From: Quillaja saponaria | Taxonomy: Eukaryota > Streptophyta > Magnoliopsida > Fabales > Quillajaceae | NCBI GenBank assembly: GCA_029379385.1 | Contig: CM055605.1 | Coordinates: 12,311,001-12,375,000 of the forward strand | DNA: 64,000 bases | Direction of reading: 5' to 3' | Shown here: piece by piece, positions 47,122-61,370 of the stretch | Layout: every line of letters begins with the position of its first letter | Numbering within the stretch: position 1 is the stretch's first letter | Notes under the pieces: generated by a model | What the model was told of the DNA's origin: nothing | The model's input: the letters and a program-made list of their open reading frames with translations, nothing else | Database searches by the model: none | Translations under genes and position numbers: made by a program

Positions 47122-49910
47122 TCTTTCCCCCTTAAATTTCTTTACAAAAACATTTCTTTTTTCTTTTCCCCAATTGAAAACTCAAAATATATTACACAAC
47201 TATTATTGCATTCTAGGATCTAGTTTTGGGATTGTGGTAATTTTTCCATACCGAGATCGCGCGTGGTTTGTGATTCAGAATATTAAAAATGACAATTTAA
47301 ATTATGAAAATTTCTACTAGAAATTTATAGAATTATGAGAATCTTGCCTATATCAATTGCTAGTTATTGTCTTTCTATATGTATGTATATATATAATTGA
47401 TAGGTCATTATTTTTATTGTAACATAAACTTATAAAATTATGTATTCTAATAATTTAATAGAAATTAATACGAAATGTACTGCCAAAATTCAGTAAAGCG
47501 CTCAAAGTAAATACTTCAAATGTATCCATAAACTAAGCCTCTAAGCATATCTACATGGTATCATACTATAACGGCACATACGTTATACCGCTTGCAACCA
47601 CCCTTCGACAATGTCTTCAACCAACCACTAGCCCTTGCTTAGCAAGAATCTCGTCCACTGCCGTCCCCCGTTACCGTCGACTTATCTAATACGAAGACGA
47701 TAACCTTGGAACCCGTCGAGACAACAACAACTACTAGTAGGACCCGTCGTCATGTAACCCTATCTACAATTACTTGGACCGGCCGAACCCGGATTATATG
47801 CAATCAAGAATTTGGGTAACTTCGGAAATTAGATTAATTGTGGCCGCTGGAGACGGCAGATGAAGCTAGTGTGGGGTATGATGGCCGAGAGAAAGCGGAC
47901 ATAGGTGGCCCTTAGAATTTAAGTGTTTTGATTCAAATCAAATATAACGATTGCATATAATTGTGTCTTTTATAAATTGATGATAAATTGGTATGAGAAC
48001 AAGTGCCCTCATCATGCATGTTACGGCATCCGGATGCCATAATTAATTTATCAGAAGAAAATTAATTATCTTTGCAAACTGAAAAATAAGAGAAGATAAT
48101 TATTTAATTATATAGCTAGGCATTAATGTAATTAGATATGTTAAGGCGATATCCTTGACCCTTTAAGTTAAAAGGATTTCACCCATCAAGGTTGGGTAGA
48201 ACATCAACAAAATTTTCAATCTAATTATTTGATCTCACATAGACAATTACTTTTTTATTTTGTATCAATACGATCAATTTTTAAATTCAACAATTATATG
48301 CATATACCAGAATTAAAAATAACAAACATGGCCCAAAAGCTGTAAAAGGTACTAGACACTTAGACAATAGTAACAGGAGCCAGAAACAGAGATATACAAA
48401 ATTCGCACTGCAATAAAGGATATGATATTGTACATGTTTTGGTCTACCACAATGATGAAAATATTGAAGCTACTTAAGAGTAACGTTTGGTTTGAAAAGA
48501 GAAGGCTACAAAGATTAGACTGGGGTCCCATGCATGCAAAAAAAGAAAAAGAAAAGAAAAAAAAAAAAAAAAAACCCACTATTCCACCACACGTTCTTTC
48601 TGCAGGAATTAAATCACTGTGGCCTGCAAAACTCCTTAGTGCGTTTGACTTCAGAGTTTTAACGTCTCCTCTCTCTCTACAAATATATATGGATCATTGG
48701 TTTATTTTGAATATTTTCTAATCAAAGTGGAGAACAGAATCATTAAGGTTTGAAGGCAAATGAGATGAGTATGTGTCATGTGTGACCTTTCCTCTAAGTC
48801 AATATTTCAAACTTTGATGTACCTCAAGTATCTATATGTATTTTATATACCCTGTGAGAAACAAAGTTGTTTACGTTTCCACGTACACTTAAGAAGAAAT
48901 TTAGAATTGTATAAATCATATCTTTACAATCAAAATATTAAAATTAAGAAGTGATTTCATATTATTATATATTATATCATAATTTTACTTTTAAAACATA
49001 TTATAGATTAGATTTCGTTGAAGCAGATTGGCCAATATAAAAGCTTATTTTACTGACCTAGTTCTGATACTATTTTAAAGTCATACATTTAAAACCAATC
49101 ATCAATTGACATTAAGGGATGTGAACTCATATTATTATATATTATGTTATAACTCCACTTTTAAGTAATGTGAGAAAATATTACATTGATAATAATTGAA
49201 GTATAGATTTTTTTTCACATTAACTAGTACAAGAATATTTATATAATTGATGATAACTGAATGTATTATATATAGTAGAAAAAATTATTGTTAGTATAAA
49301 TGGTATTTTGTAAAATCAAGGTAGAAAGAAAAAATTTAAATTAGTAAACATAGGAGGTTCCAAAATCAAAACATTTTCCTTCTGTGTTCTCCTTTTCTAC
49401 ACATATTCTAATCTCAAATAATACAAACATGTGTGAACCAAAACTTAATGGGTCCAGTCCTGTTTATTTAATATGTTTGGTCGCAACCCTACCGTCCAAT
49501 CAATTATCTAAAATCACAGTATTATAGAAAAACAGTAGTACATGACAATTGACAGAGTACAAGTATACAAGATTGGTATTCTCTAGTGGGTTTTCTTGTT
49601 CTTCAGCCGATAAGGGTGTTTGGATGTGAAGTAATGTTTTAAAAATCGGACCGAAATGACAGTTTTTGTTTTTTCTAAAATTCAGATAAGTATACAAAAT
49701 TGGTATTCTCTTGTGGGTTTTTTTTTTTATTCAATAAAAAATACAGTGGTGAGAGAGTTACTTAACTCAACAGTATAGTTATATTATATATAATATTATT
49801 AAATATTATAAATTAAACTAAATATATTTATGACATCATTCAATTTGACTTTCAGACTAATTTCAGATAAACCATTTATCTAAGACCTGATTATTTTTTG
49901 ATTTGATCTC
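46019..49910. other. AT-rich intergenic sequence without recognised genes
   Basis: No supported coding region. Two islands of higher complexity lie at about 46800-47000 (with a GCACGTGTC G-box-like motif near 46866) and 47575-47900 (GC-richer). A T run spans about 47096-47122. Frames around 46870, 48352 and 48422 are built on homopolymer runs and are not annotated. Confidence 0.45.
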
Positions 49911-49919
49911 CGATCCAAT

Positions 49920-50910
49920 TTTTAAAATATTGGTGTGAAGAGAGATAGAGTTTCTCTTGCATGTTGTTGGTCAACGAGAATCAATATACTCATTGTAATC
50001 CATAGGGCGGTAAGTTCTAGTATATATTGTTCCATATTATTGTGGGATTTTAGTTTGGGCATAAACAAGAAACATATCATTGTTCTTGTTGATTTATAAT
50101 GGATTTATTTCTACTTTGCCCCGTGTTGTTTTTCCTCTACTCCATAGGATCTTTTCATGTAAATCTGGTGTAACTTTTATTATTCATGCTTGATATATAT
50201 ATATATATGTATGTATATATATATATTTTACATATCTTGTCTGACTTCTGAAAATTATTGGCTTAATTATTGATTAGAAACATGTGGGTTGCATGTGTTA
50301 TGGTGGGTTTAAAATTCCTATAAGAGGTATAAGAGTCATAGTTGTAGTTGCTTGGAGTTTCATATAATTATGAAGAGCAACAATTCAGCTACCATGATTA
50401 AATTGACTTCATCGAATTATTTGAAATGAAAGTTGATGATGAAAGATCTCTTTACTGTAATGATATGTATGATCCGGGATGGAGATTCTACAAAGCCAAA
50501 GGAAATGTCAAAAAAATACTAGAAAAGGATGAGCAGAAAGGCAGTTGGTAAAATCAGATAGTAGATTGATATCAATGTGTTTCATAATATACCCAAAGAG
50601 AATAATGCAAATACTCTTTGGAAATGATTAGAACACAATACGAGAGGAAGCTGCATGCACAAAATAAAGCTTTCACAATAAGAAGATGGTAAATTTGAAG
50701 CTAAAGGAAAGACATTCAATATCTGAGTATTTAAGTAATTTTTCGGATCTTGTGAACCAGTTGTCCACAATGAAAATCATACTAGACGATGAATTGCTAG
50801 CAATATTTCTTTTAAGCTCTTTTTCCTAACTGTTGTGAATTCTTGGTGGTGACTGTTAGTAATTCAGCTCCTAATGGTACAACTATGGAGTTGTCTTGAT
50901 TACTCTGTTT
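49920..50910 (+). mobile_element. copia element remnant: 5' region and gag
   Basis: 50370-50905 reads, with several stops, as copia gag: KLTSSNYLK, a GDSTKPKEMS segment, then pieces resembling the conserved LWKxLE, KEAKGKTFNI and MKIILDDE motifs, ending in TVSNSAPNGTTMEL. Just upstream GAGGTATAAGAGTCAT (about 50324) resembles a degenerate Met-tRNA primer site, and 49920-50320 may hold an LTR. No pol is present downstream. The TA repeat at about 50190-50225 lies in the putative 5' region. Confidence 0.6.
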
Positions 50911-53900
50911 TTGTTATTTCCGTTGCTGGTCGTGAGGTTTAGTTTCCTTCTTGACTTTTATCTTTGTTTTTCTTGGTGTAACCAAGTTGTAGGTGGCTGT
51001 AGGTAAGTTGTTTGTAACCAAGTGACAGTTTGTGCCATCATCTAGTTGCTGCCCTGTTTTAGGCGGTTTTGTGGGGTGATTTCTGGTCATGTACCAGCAG
51101 CAACCAGCCTTCCTTTTCCTTCTCTCAAAACCGTGGCATCCCTTCCAAGTAGGCAGCAGCCGAGAGCTTGGTTATGTCTTGTTTGTAGGACCAGCCGTAC
51201 AGGTTATAAAGGAGAGAACAACCCTGTTTTGGACTTGATTTCCTTGCTCTAGCTTTGTATCTCTTGGTCAGCTATTGGTGAGGTAGTAACGGTAAAAAAA
51301 TTTATCAAAACAACTTGATTATACAATTGGTTAAGGTAGCTGAGTATGGCTTTTGGAAGTTTCATCAGTTTAGTTGTTATATATGTATTAGATTCTTGAT
51401 AGATAGTGAGTTAAGTTAAAAACTAGATGTATTTAAATTAGAGGTGTGAATAAAAGTTAAGAAAAATAAGAAACATACAAGAGGATCATGTGAATTGGAA
51501 AAAGGAAGTTTGTAATTTATTGTGTTCACGGTGGAAAAGTATAATTTAATGTTCTTGTTTAACTTTAGACAATTAAGTGAATCCAATAATTGAAACATGA
51601 GTAGTATAAGGATTATTAGAATTGTGTTGATTGTACTAGGAGATATATATATATATATATATATAAACACATACACATAAATTAGAATAAAATATGTATA
51701 CTAGGCATTCGACAAAATGCTTAGGAGAAATTAAATGTTAATATATGTATAAAAGTTGAATTACATGGGTTTCATTAGTTAAATAATTGAGTAAGAAATT
51801 ATAACCATAGAATTTATAAACTAAGCAATGCTAGAATTTATGATTTTCAACTCCGGAATGTGGGGTAGATTAATCACCATCTTTGAATTTGAGAAAGAAC
51901 GATGTGCAAAATCCCTAAACTTTATGAGTGAATAATGTATTCTTTAGTTGCTAGATTAATATGTATAATTGTTTATGTGTGTATTAGACTGAATATGTTT
52001 ATATCGAGATAAATAAAAATGTGGGGTGTTATAATTGAATTATGCTTGACTTGTGACTTTGTTTGTATTTGATAAAGGCTAATAAAAGTAAATTTTTATT
52101 CGATATGATTTTTACATTCAGAATAGAATCCGAGTGCATCTAGGATATTTTGATTTGATTATTTGATATGTGATTTAAAATATTCAAGTAACTTTGCCCC
52201 GATGATGGATATGTGAGGAGCATATATTTGGTGTGCGGGGGCAAAAATTGTCGAGGGGAGGATATGTGATTGGGAGTTATTCTAATTGGCCTTTTTAGTT
52301 GACTTATTTGAATTATGTGCTCTGAATACCTTGATTGATTTAGTTATCTTGTGTATTGCATAAATTGTATTTATTTAGTTTTACTTTATTTAAATATATG
52401 TACGTGTAACATTGAGTTGTGATATGAAACATGGCTAAATGAAATTATTTAATCTATATGTGCTCTTTATGCATTGGTTGACTTCAGTACCCTTAGGGTA
52501 CGTTTTTTACTTTTGTTGTTGGTTTTTTTAAGTATCAGGAGATCAACATTTGTCGCCGATAGATCTGTGACTTGCTGATTGTATTATGGCATGGTACACA
52601 TTCGAGATCGCACACTTGAAGTCAAGGAACGAAGTTTTTAGTCACATTAGGCTTTAAGTTTTTTTGTTTTGTTTGTATGATAATCGAATTGTTAATGTTT
52701 ATGATATGACTAGAGTAGAGCTCCTCTATGTATATTGTTGTCTTGTCGACTGGTTGAGTGTAACCAGGTTCTATGTATTTGTATTATTAGAAATATTCTA
52801 TTTTATGGAGAATCTCTGTCAAAACTTTTGTTTAAAGTATTATTTGTTTTTGATAAACAAGTCTTTATTTTTAATTTAGTTAGATGAAGATTCTTTTTTA
52901 ATTATAATTGGTTAATTGTTTTATGTATTTTTTTGATTTGAAGACAGAGTTATGGACGTATGGTTATCAATTTTTTCCACTAGTCATATCTTCGTATGAG
53001 GGTGTGACATAAACGACACGATTAAACTAGCTAGTAGATAGCATCTTCCATCATCTGGATGCATGATATATACATACTTCATGTGGATTTTTTTTTTCTT
53101 CTTTATAAATTTTAGATACTACATTCGTTGTACATGAAATTTTTTCGCCACTGTTGTCAGAGTAGATAAGCACCATCTCCGTATGCCGCTTATTCCTAAT
53201 TACTAAGAGAGACAAGACAACTCTAGATTTAGTTATGTCATAGTTTTGTATTATAAAATTTTATAATTTTACTGTGTCTCACCTAACCAATTCCTAATAG
53301 TATCTTAATTGTATTCCTTTTACAATTGCTCATCTGCATTTACAAAATATGTTTATCATGTAGAATTGGCAATGACAGTCAAATCAACATACCTTCCCAC
53401 ATCATATTAAAGTCCGCATCATGTTTTGATACTTTTGATAAATTAATATCAATAAATATGAACTATTAGAACTTTTTTCGAAAAAGCTATATCTATATTT
53501 TTGGTACTTCAAAATTACATCAAATTTTTTGTTCTTAAAGATTAAAAAATCTCAATCAATTATATATTATGAATTAATAAAATATTCATACTTGATACAA
53601 AAACATAATGTGCAATAATGTGCTTAAGTTAATTTTTATGTCTTGCAATTTTTTTTAATTATTTTATATTAAATTATATAAATATATTTTACTTAATGCG
53701 TAAATATATATATATTTACATTTAATTTTATTTGTATACACTTAAATAGAGTTACTAGAAACTCAATAAATAGAGTTATTTTTAGAAATAGATATATTAA
53801 ATATTAAAACTAAGATATATTTTATGTAAGATTCATTTAGAAAGAGATTTAGAATTAGCACTTATGGATCTTGTGAAAAATAAAAGACTTATTCACTACT

Positions 53901-55890
53901 TTGGTCTCTAAGGATTACATCATTTTCTATTTTGGTCATTAAAGAATTATTATTTCTAATCAAGTCCTTTAGGATTCAATTATTTCTATTTTAGTTCTCC
54001 ATAATTTAATTTATTTTAATTGCATTTTTAATCAAGTTAAAATAAATAAATTGAGATGGAAACTAACGAAATTAGCTAACATATTTTCTAGGAGATGATT
54101 AAAAAAATGAATATTAATTAATGAAATGAAAAATCACATGAAATTGGTTCAATAATTTGATAAATTTGTTTCCTTAATTTTAAATGTTGTAACCAATTTT
54201 TTATTTTCAAAAACAAAAATTTTCACATATCATAATTATCTTTTCATGCATTCTTTACAATATGAATGAAGTATGTTGTGTTCCATCTAAATTTAATAGT
54301 TATATATTGATTAAGAATTTGATTTTAAAAAATAAATAAATCTCGGAAGACGAAAAGAGAAACAATTGAATCTTGGAAGACTTGGTTAGAAAGAATAATT
54401 TCTCAAGGACCAATATAGAAAATGATGTAATTAATCCTTAGAAACTAAAATAATAAATAAGCCAAAATAAAATAGGGTAGGACTTACTGGTACTTTTCTC
54501 TCTTTTTTTTAATTGATATTTTCTTTCTTTTTCTTTATTTTAGAAAAAAAAAAAAAAAAAAAACCCGTTCTGTTTGGGAAACATCCAAATTAAGGTGTGG
54601 TGTGTAGTTTTATTTTGTTTTTTGGGCATGTCATTTCAACAAACCATAAGATAAGAATGCAATTTGAGATATACATGTGATTAAGTAAATGTCAAGAAAA
54701 GTTTGAAAGCTTTATTTCTTGTTAGTGAACAGGTCCTAGTTCCATTAAAAAAAAAAAAAATGGCCTCATTCATGTATTCTAACAAGATAACAAGAGTATT
54801 TCATGTTAAGGGTCCCATGTAAATCATTACATCTATCTCATGCTTTCTTATTGATGGTTAGGAAAAAAAAAAAAAAAAAAAAAAAGAAGAAGGGATTCTT
54901 TAGCATGAGGTATGAGCTGATAGCACCACCACTTTGAGAGTATGCCAAAAGAGTACCATTAATGATTTGGACCTTCCAAAGTAAAGGGGATAAAGAAAAA
55001 GTGGCAAGAACAAGTGAGTGAATAAGGAATTGGGTAATGCCACAGTTTCTTCAAGAAAATGAAGAGAGAATTACCTTCTCATCTTTCCTTTTCATTTGAT
55101 ATTTTTGGCAAATAATATGTCTAGGTTAGATTTTCGATGCAAATGACTCTAATATATTGTGTATTTTTTTTTTATAGATGTATTGGGTTTATGACAACAA
55201 AATGAGAAGTGATTCTTTTTCTTCATGTAAAATATATGCGACGGTATCTAATAAATTTTTTTTCGGTTTTTCTTTCTCTCCCTGAAAATTGAAATAATGT
55301 TATTCTGTTTAAAAAAAAAAAAAAAAAGATTTTCACATTCCTTAAAACGCTCCATATCACCTCCTAACTGCAGTTAATTTTCATTTACTTGCTTGTTTGC
55401 TTCCTTAACATGTTCTTTGAGGCAATCATATAAAAGCAGAAGAGATCAAATTGTTGTGATGAAATATATTTTGTTGGATACTTGTATAAAACCATAGTCT
55501 ACATCCTAATCATAAGTTTTAATATTTTGGTCCCTCTTTTTTTTCAACTTTTTCATCCTCAAGCTTTCAAAGGTTATAATTGCTATTGTTGGTAATTCTT
55601 ATTGACAATGGAGGCCAGCCAACACACCCGTGGGTATGTGTGTCCTATGAATCATCACCATTGTTATTTTTTTGTGGACCTTTCCTTCATCAGTCATCAG
55701 TGTGTTTTAGCTTTTAGATGTTTAGTTTTGACATTTCTCTCAATCTCTCTACCCTACAATGCATATGCAAGACAGACCACACACACACGATTGACGATTG
55801 TTTTCATATCACCGTATCACACTGTTAAAGTAATGTTTTATTGGATTCTGCCATTCCAAGAATTTATCATGGGTTTCAATTGTTAGATTG
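50911..55890. other. AT-rich sequence, probably containing old LTR pieces
   Basis: 50970-51260 has a GTAACCAAGT-rich start and a TTATAAAGGAG TATA-like motif at about 51205, suggesting an LTR fragment. 52150-53010 ends with GAGGGTGTGACA and also looks like LTR-type sequence. Neither has a partner or coding part, so I leave both unclassified. An AT run lies at 51643-51663 and poly-A runs at about 54543-54563 and 54863-54885. Confidence 0.4.
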
Positions 55891-55896
55891 ACAATT

Positions 55897-58007
55897 TAAG
55901 AAGAGTATAGTACAGTTTACTCTCATGTGGTTTGATTTTTTTCTTGAATACACAGTTTATTATGTTTCAAACAACCTTTATGGTTTGGATCAATTTGTCT
56001 TTGAACGAAATTTATTCAAATTGCAATTTTGTAACTAAATTATTACAAAATAAAACTAAATCTCCAATTTATAGATTCATACCTTGAGTTTTCATTTTTA
56101 TGTTTTCTTTTCTACAAAAAAGAACAGTTTACTTAAAAACCATCTTACAATTCTAGGAAAAATCAATAAGCTTCCCACTAATATACAAGTTATTACCATG
56201 AATAAACATTATTAACTAAAAATAAGCAAATCAAAATGTATAATTCATTAATTATCCGGATACAAATAAGTTAAAATCACAAATTATTTGTGATCTATTA
56301 ACTATGGAGGAGATAAAGAGTAGGCACACTCACTGTAAGAGGGGTAGAGGTAGCATTCTATTTAAAATTTGAATTCAAATCCGGATAATGTATTATTCGA
56401 TTCATTATTCAACAAATAATTGATATAGTATTCGAATCCGAAATAATATATTTTTTATTTAAAAAATTAAATAAAATACTATTTTATTTATTTATTTTTT
56501 ACCAAAATACCATAAAAAAACTCGAATTCAAATTTCTCTCCCAATTCGAATCTGAAAATTCAAAATTGAATTCGACCTCGAATTTCAATTTATGTTCAAA
56601 TTCGAGTATAGGTTTTCGAATCTGAATTCGAATAATGCACTATTCTAAACTATTTGAATCAAATTCTAGCCCTAAAGAGAGGTAGAGGAATGAATTTAGA
56701 ATTTCATGAATCAACGAGGAATGAATTAAGAATTTTCATTAATTTAAATCAATCCAATTCATCAAAAATAAAAAATAAAAAATGTTTCCCTTCAATTCTA
56801 AGAAGAGTATAGTACAGTTTACTCTCATATGGTTTGATTTTTTCTTGAATACACAGTTTATTATGTTTCAAACAACCTTTATGGTTTGGATTAATTTGTC
56901 TTTGAATGGAATTTATTCAAATCGCAATTTTGTAACTAAATTATTACAAAATCAAAACTAAATCTCCAATTTATAGATTCATACCTTGAGTTTTCATTTT
57001 TCTTTTTTCTTTTCTACAAAAAAGAACAGTTTACTTAAAAAACATCTTACAATTCTAGAAAAAATCAATAAACTTCCCACTAATATACAAGTTATTACCA
57101 TGAACAAACATCATTAACTAAAAATAAGCAAATCAAAATGTATAATTCATTAATTATCCAGAAACAAATAAGTTAAAATCACAAATTATGATCTATTAAC
57201 TATAGAGGAGATAAAGAGTAGGCACACTCACTGTAAGAGGGGTAGAGGTGGAATTCTGTTTAAAATTTGAATTCAAATCTAGATAATGTATTATTTGATT
57301 CAATATTCAACAAATAATTTGATATAGTATTTGAATTCGAAATAATATATTTTTTTACTGAGAAAACTAAATAAAAGCTATTTTATTTATTTATTTTTTG
57401 ACCAAAATACCATAAAAAAAACTCAAATTCTAGTTTGAATTCAAATTTCTATCCGAATTTGAATCCAAAAATTCAAAAATTGAAATCGACCTTGAATTTC
57501 AATTTATGTTCAAATTCGAGTACAGGTTTTCGAATCTAAATTCAAATAATGCACTATTCAAAACTATTCTAATCAAATTCTAGCCCTAAAAGAGTTAGAG
57601 GAATGAATAAAGAATTTCACGGATTAAGGAGGAATTAGGGGGAAAAAAATTAGGGATTAGAGTTAAAGCCAAAAGAATCTCGTGGCTGCAACAATGCTTA
57701 GTTTGAATGGATTCGGTCCAAAGGCACACTAGTCTAAACTAAAAGAGATACTTTTGGACAACACAAACCACGTACATAAATTGTAAAAAAAGTCAAATCA
57801 CAAGAAGGTAAAATACAGATAAAAGTAATTTAAGGTAGTAACAATGTTGTTGATGCGGGCAATTGGCACTTCTAGAACAAATTTTATGGTACTCAACTCA
57901 ACTAATTTGATTAGTTGTTGTCTGTTATATGAATAATTTTCATTAATTCGAATCAATCCAAGTTGTCAAAAAAAGGAAAAAACAAAAATATTCCCTTCAA
58001 TTCTAAG
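55897..58007. repeat. 0.9-kb tandem duplication, second copy enlarged
   Basis: 55897-56800 and 56801-58007 are direct copies, both starting AAGAAGAGTATAGTACAGTT and ending TTCCCTTCAATTCT. The second copy has about 300 extra bases (about 57640-57935). The copies differ by scattered substitutions and small indels. Each holds a stretch dense in GAATTC/TTCGAA words. No coding region is seen. Confidence 0.88.
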
Positions 58008-59820
58008 AAATTCTCTATTTTTTCTCTCTCCGATATGGTGTATTGTAGCATGCTTGTTATTCCTGCCCTTGTACTTATAAGTAGGAAACATTGGTAGAGC
58101 AAATATCAATAATAGGCAGAGGCCAAAAGTAAAGGAAGGTGAGGCAGAAGGGCTTTTGCTCGAACACTTCCCTTTCCGAACATTAAATCTTATGCATGGC
58201 GTAAACGATAAAATGTAACTTCATTTTACCATAATGATAAGGTACATGGTTGAGGAAATGGTGAACATATAAAATAACTGTACCCCACATTTAAATAATC
58301 ACATTTGGAATTGCACGACTAATCAAAACCTCAGATGAATCATATCATTTAACCCAAGAGACAAAGACGATCAGCCCTTGTTAGTAGATCTCAGCAATTC
58401 CAATGACTTTTTTCTTAGGCTTTTCTACGCCCCTCACCCCGTCTCCGCAATGTGTTTGTCAGTTCCTTAACTAAATTTTCTGTATTGATCTGCCAAGGAC
58501 ATATTTCCTGTCAAATGATGATGCACCCCCTACCTATAACTGCATCATTAAGAGATAATCACTATTTCTCATCTCCACAAAGTAAGCTTATGAGAACAGA
58601 GTAGAAATACTTGAATATATTTGCACATATCTCAGTCCTTCAGTCCAAGTGATCATGAAACTAAATAACCTTGTTTATAAAAGGGTTCTCCCAGCAGTAG
58701 CTAAAAGGAGAGAAACAAGGTTTAATCTCCAGAATAATAACACACAACAAAAAAAAAAAAAAAAAAGAAGGAGAAAATATTCCAATAACAATCATAATAG
58801 AAAGTAGGTTTCTGAAGTTGAAAGAAGTATAGAACAAATAGGGAACAAGAAGTTACATGATATAGGAAGACACACAAAAGCAAGCCAACCCAATTGAAAA
58901 ATGAATTGCAAATGTCGTCCAGAAGTTCTTCCGGTCCAGTTCATAAGTATTTTCTCAGAAGTGAGAGTGAATACAACTGAAAACAACAGAACACTCCATC
59001 CTGAAGGAAAACAGCTAGAAAAAGACAATGAGGAAGAACCCTAAACAGGAAAAAACAGAAATAATTAAAAAAAAATAAAATTGTCAACCTGCACCAAATA
59101 GTGCAAGATTAGCAAATTAAAATTATACCTGGAAGTACATCTTTATGAATACTGCAAAGTACGAAATTCTCAAAGTCATATCTTCAAACCAGTCAAGTAA
59201 CAGATAATTATTTTTTAAATGAATAATGACATTAAATTGGTAAGAAGTAAGAAGAGAAGGGTTATAAAATTGTCACTATCTATCTCAGTGTAAGTGAACG
59301 AAAATGGTTCTACAGTCAATAACATTGAAGGTTAAAATAGTGGTGGCACTAGTTTTATCATGCAAACCTACTATTACATGTCTAAGAGTTATGAGGTATC
59401 TTCCCAACACTGCTGCTGCAGACATAATAAATAGTCACTGTAACAGAGTAACAACTTCACCATCAGGAAACCAATCTTTGAAGTCATCCATTAATTTCTA
59501 CTACAGAATATAAAATTTAAGAAAAAGTTTTAATAACTGAATTGCCTAATTCAGTTACTCTGTTGAAGAACAACAAATAGTGCTGACATCCATCCCCCCT
59601 TTTAGGAATTGTATAAAGGGAGTTATGCATGGAATACATAGTAACTGATTAAAAAGAACAATACACATTGTCAAGGCAGCATAGATTCTCAATTATTTCT
59701 CCTCATGACTGAAATAGTTCCTCTAACTGTAGAAGTTCTATTTGACATAAATGAAGCTGCATTAGATGAAAGAATTGAGAAGGGGAACTTCAAAAATTAA
59801 TCTGAGGGAAAATGCTATAT

Positions 59821-59965
59821 CAAACACACATTTTGTTTAGTTTTCTCAAAGAACCATTTCACCTAAAATCTTAATCATCTAAAATCTTAAACTATTTCGA
59901 GGCCTCAAGAATGGGTTATAATATCTTAAAGGTTTCAATTCCGTTACAAAATTTCACAGATGAAG
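59821..59965 (-). repeat. SINE-like fragment in the RFT1-like gene
   Basis: Blocks such as AAAGAACCATTTCA, GCACCTAAAATCTTA-like and CAAGAATGGGTTATAAT recur around 62240-62430 and 62800-63030, marking members of one tRNA-related repeat family. Confidence 0.5.
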
Positions 59966-61090
59966 TTGACGTCTCTCCTTGATTTAATCAGAGCAACTGG
60001 ATCATCCTGTTTGGGTGCTGCTCTGACTTTCAGTTCCAATTGTAGATCTTGATAATCCTTAAATTTCAACCAAACAATTTATCTACAGATTAGAACTACA
60101 ATTCTACTAGATCAAATACACAACTACTACATCCTGACAACATTAGCAAGCTTTCAGTATTGACTCAAATGCAACAAAAAGCATGTGTGATAATGCAGAG
60201 AAACAAAGATAACAGGTAGAAAATCAGAAATATCAACATTGCAGAAAGGATACTAAGAGAGTTTGCTAAACTTAAGCCAACTGCACCAGTAGACTGTATC
60301 ATATGACATTGAGGACTAGATAGATCAATGAGAACAGAAGCAACGAATCATTTGAACGTTTTAGTTGGCTCTCCATTGCAACCGCGTGTAGAAATACTTC
60401 AGAAGTTCTTGATTGAAAATGGGAGATAAATTTTCAAAACTATCATCTTATGACACAGACCAATATTAGAGTTAACAGAGAACCTCTAATGATCAACAAG
60501 GAAAACAAGTATGAATATGCTACTTTAAAGTAAAAGAAGTGATCTTGAACTGGACACCATTTTCTGTAGTCATAGCATTGAAGATCGGCAAAGGGCACTA
60601 AGTTTACAGGTGATCAAGTCCGCGGATACATTGACACTTCTAAGCTTAAAGGGGAAAAAGAAAAGAAAACTGAATTGGCCACCAGTACTTATTGGTCAAT
60701 ACAGCTATGAACACCGAAAAGTGTGGGATAACTTAATACATTACAACCGATTTCCTTTAACACTTTTTGATTAAGTGATGCATTTGAAAATTCGCACCAA
60801 CAGTATAAGTAGCATTTATTTCCATTTCCAAAATACTATTAAAACATTCCATTGAACTCAGCTTAGTTTTAATCCCAGGCAATTACACAAGTCCTTATCA
60901 ACAACTACCTTAATCTGCCACATGAATGCTTTTTCACCGTTCAGTTATGGCTGAATTTTTCTGTATGCCATTTGGCACTCCAATCATGTCAGTTCTCCTA
61001 TTAAAATCATCGAGCCTCTTTCATAGTGGTGTGTTAGTCCCTTTAATCTGCACATCATACAAGATCAAATATCTTAGATGACTTTATCTA

Positions 61091-61184
61091 CCTTTTTTTA
61101 TTATTTGAGAGGTATAATCCAAGGGATGGGTGATTGAACCAGAGACCTCTCAATTGGAGAGCATCCCTAAATCATTGAGCCACT
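61091..61184 (-). mobile_element. tRNA-derived SINE
   Basis: On the minus strand A box TGGCTCAATGAT (61171-61182) and B box GGTTCAATCACCC (61128-61140) lie about 30 bases apart, followed by an A-rich tail (AAATAATAAAAAAAGG). No clear target duplication. It lies in an intron-like interval of the RFT1-like gene. Confidence 0.7.
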
Positions 61185-61208
61185 TCTTTTTAATTTTTCT
61201 TTTATAAG

Positions 61209-61339
61209 AGAAGAATTTTATTTAGAGAGAAGGAAAGAGAAAAAAACTAAAGGCTCACCCACCATAGAGTGTAACTTTGGGAGAAGAATTTTATTTAGAG
61301 AGAAGGAAAGAGAAAAAAACTAAAGGCTCACCCACCATG
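61209..61339. repeat. 73-bp tandem duplication
   Basis: AGAAGAATTTTATTTAGAGA starts at 61209 and 61282; about 58 bases are identical in both copies, through GGCTCACCCACCAT. Confidence 0.9.
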
Positions 61340-61370
61340 ATGTGTATCTACCAAAGTTACACTCTGAGTA

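Noticed and set aside
46850..47223. 117-codon plus-strand frame after a G-box-like motif
   Set aside because: Most of the frame is a poly-T run read as phenylalanine; no conserved motif.
51046..51252. 68-codon plus-strand frame with several Cys and Arg residues
   Set aside because: Falls in a probable LTR fragment; no family resemblance.
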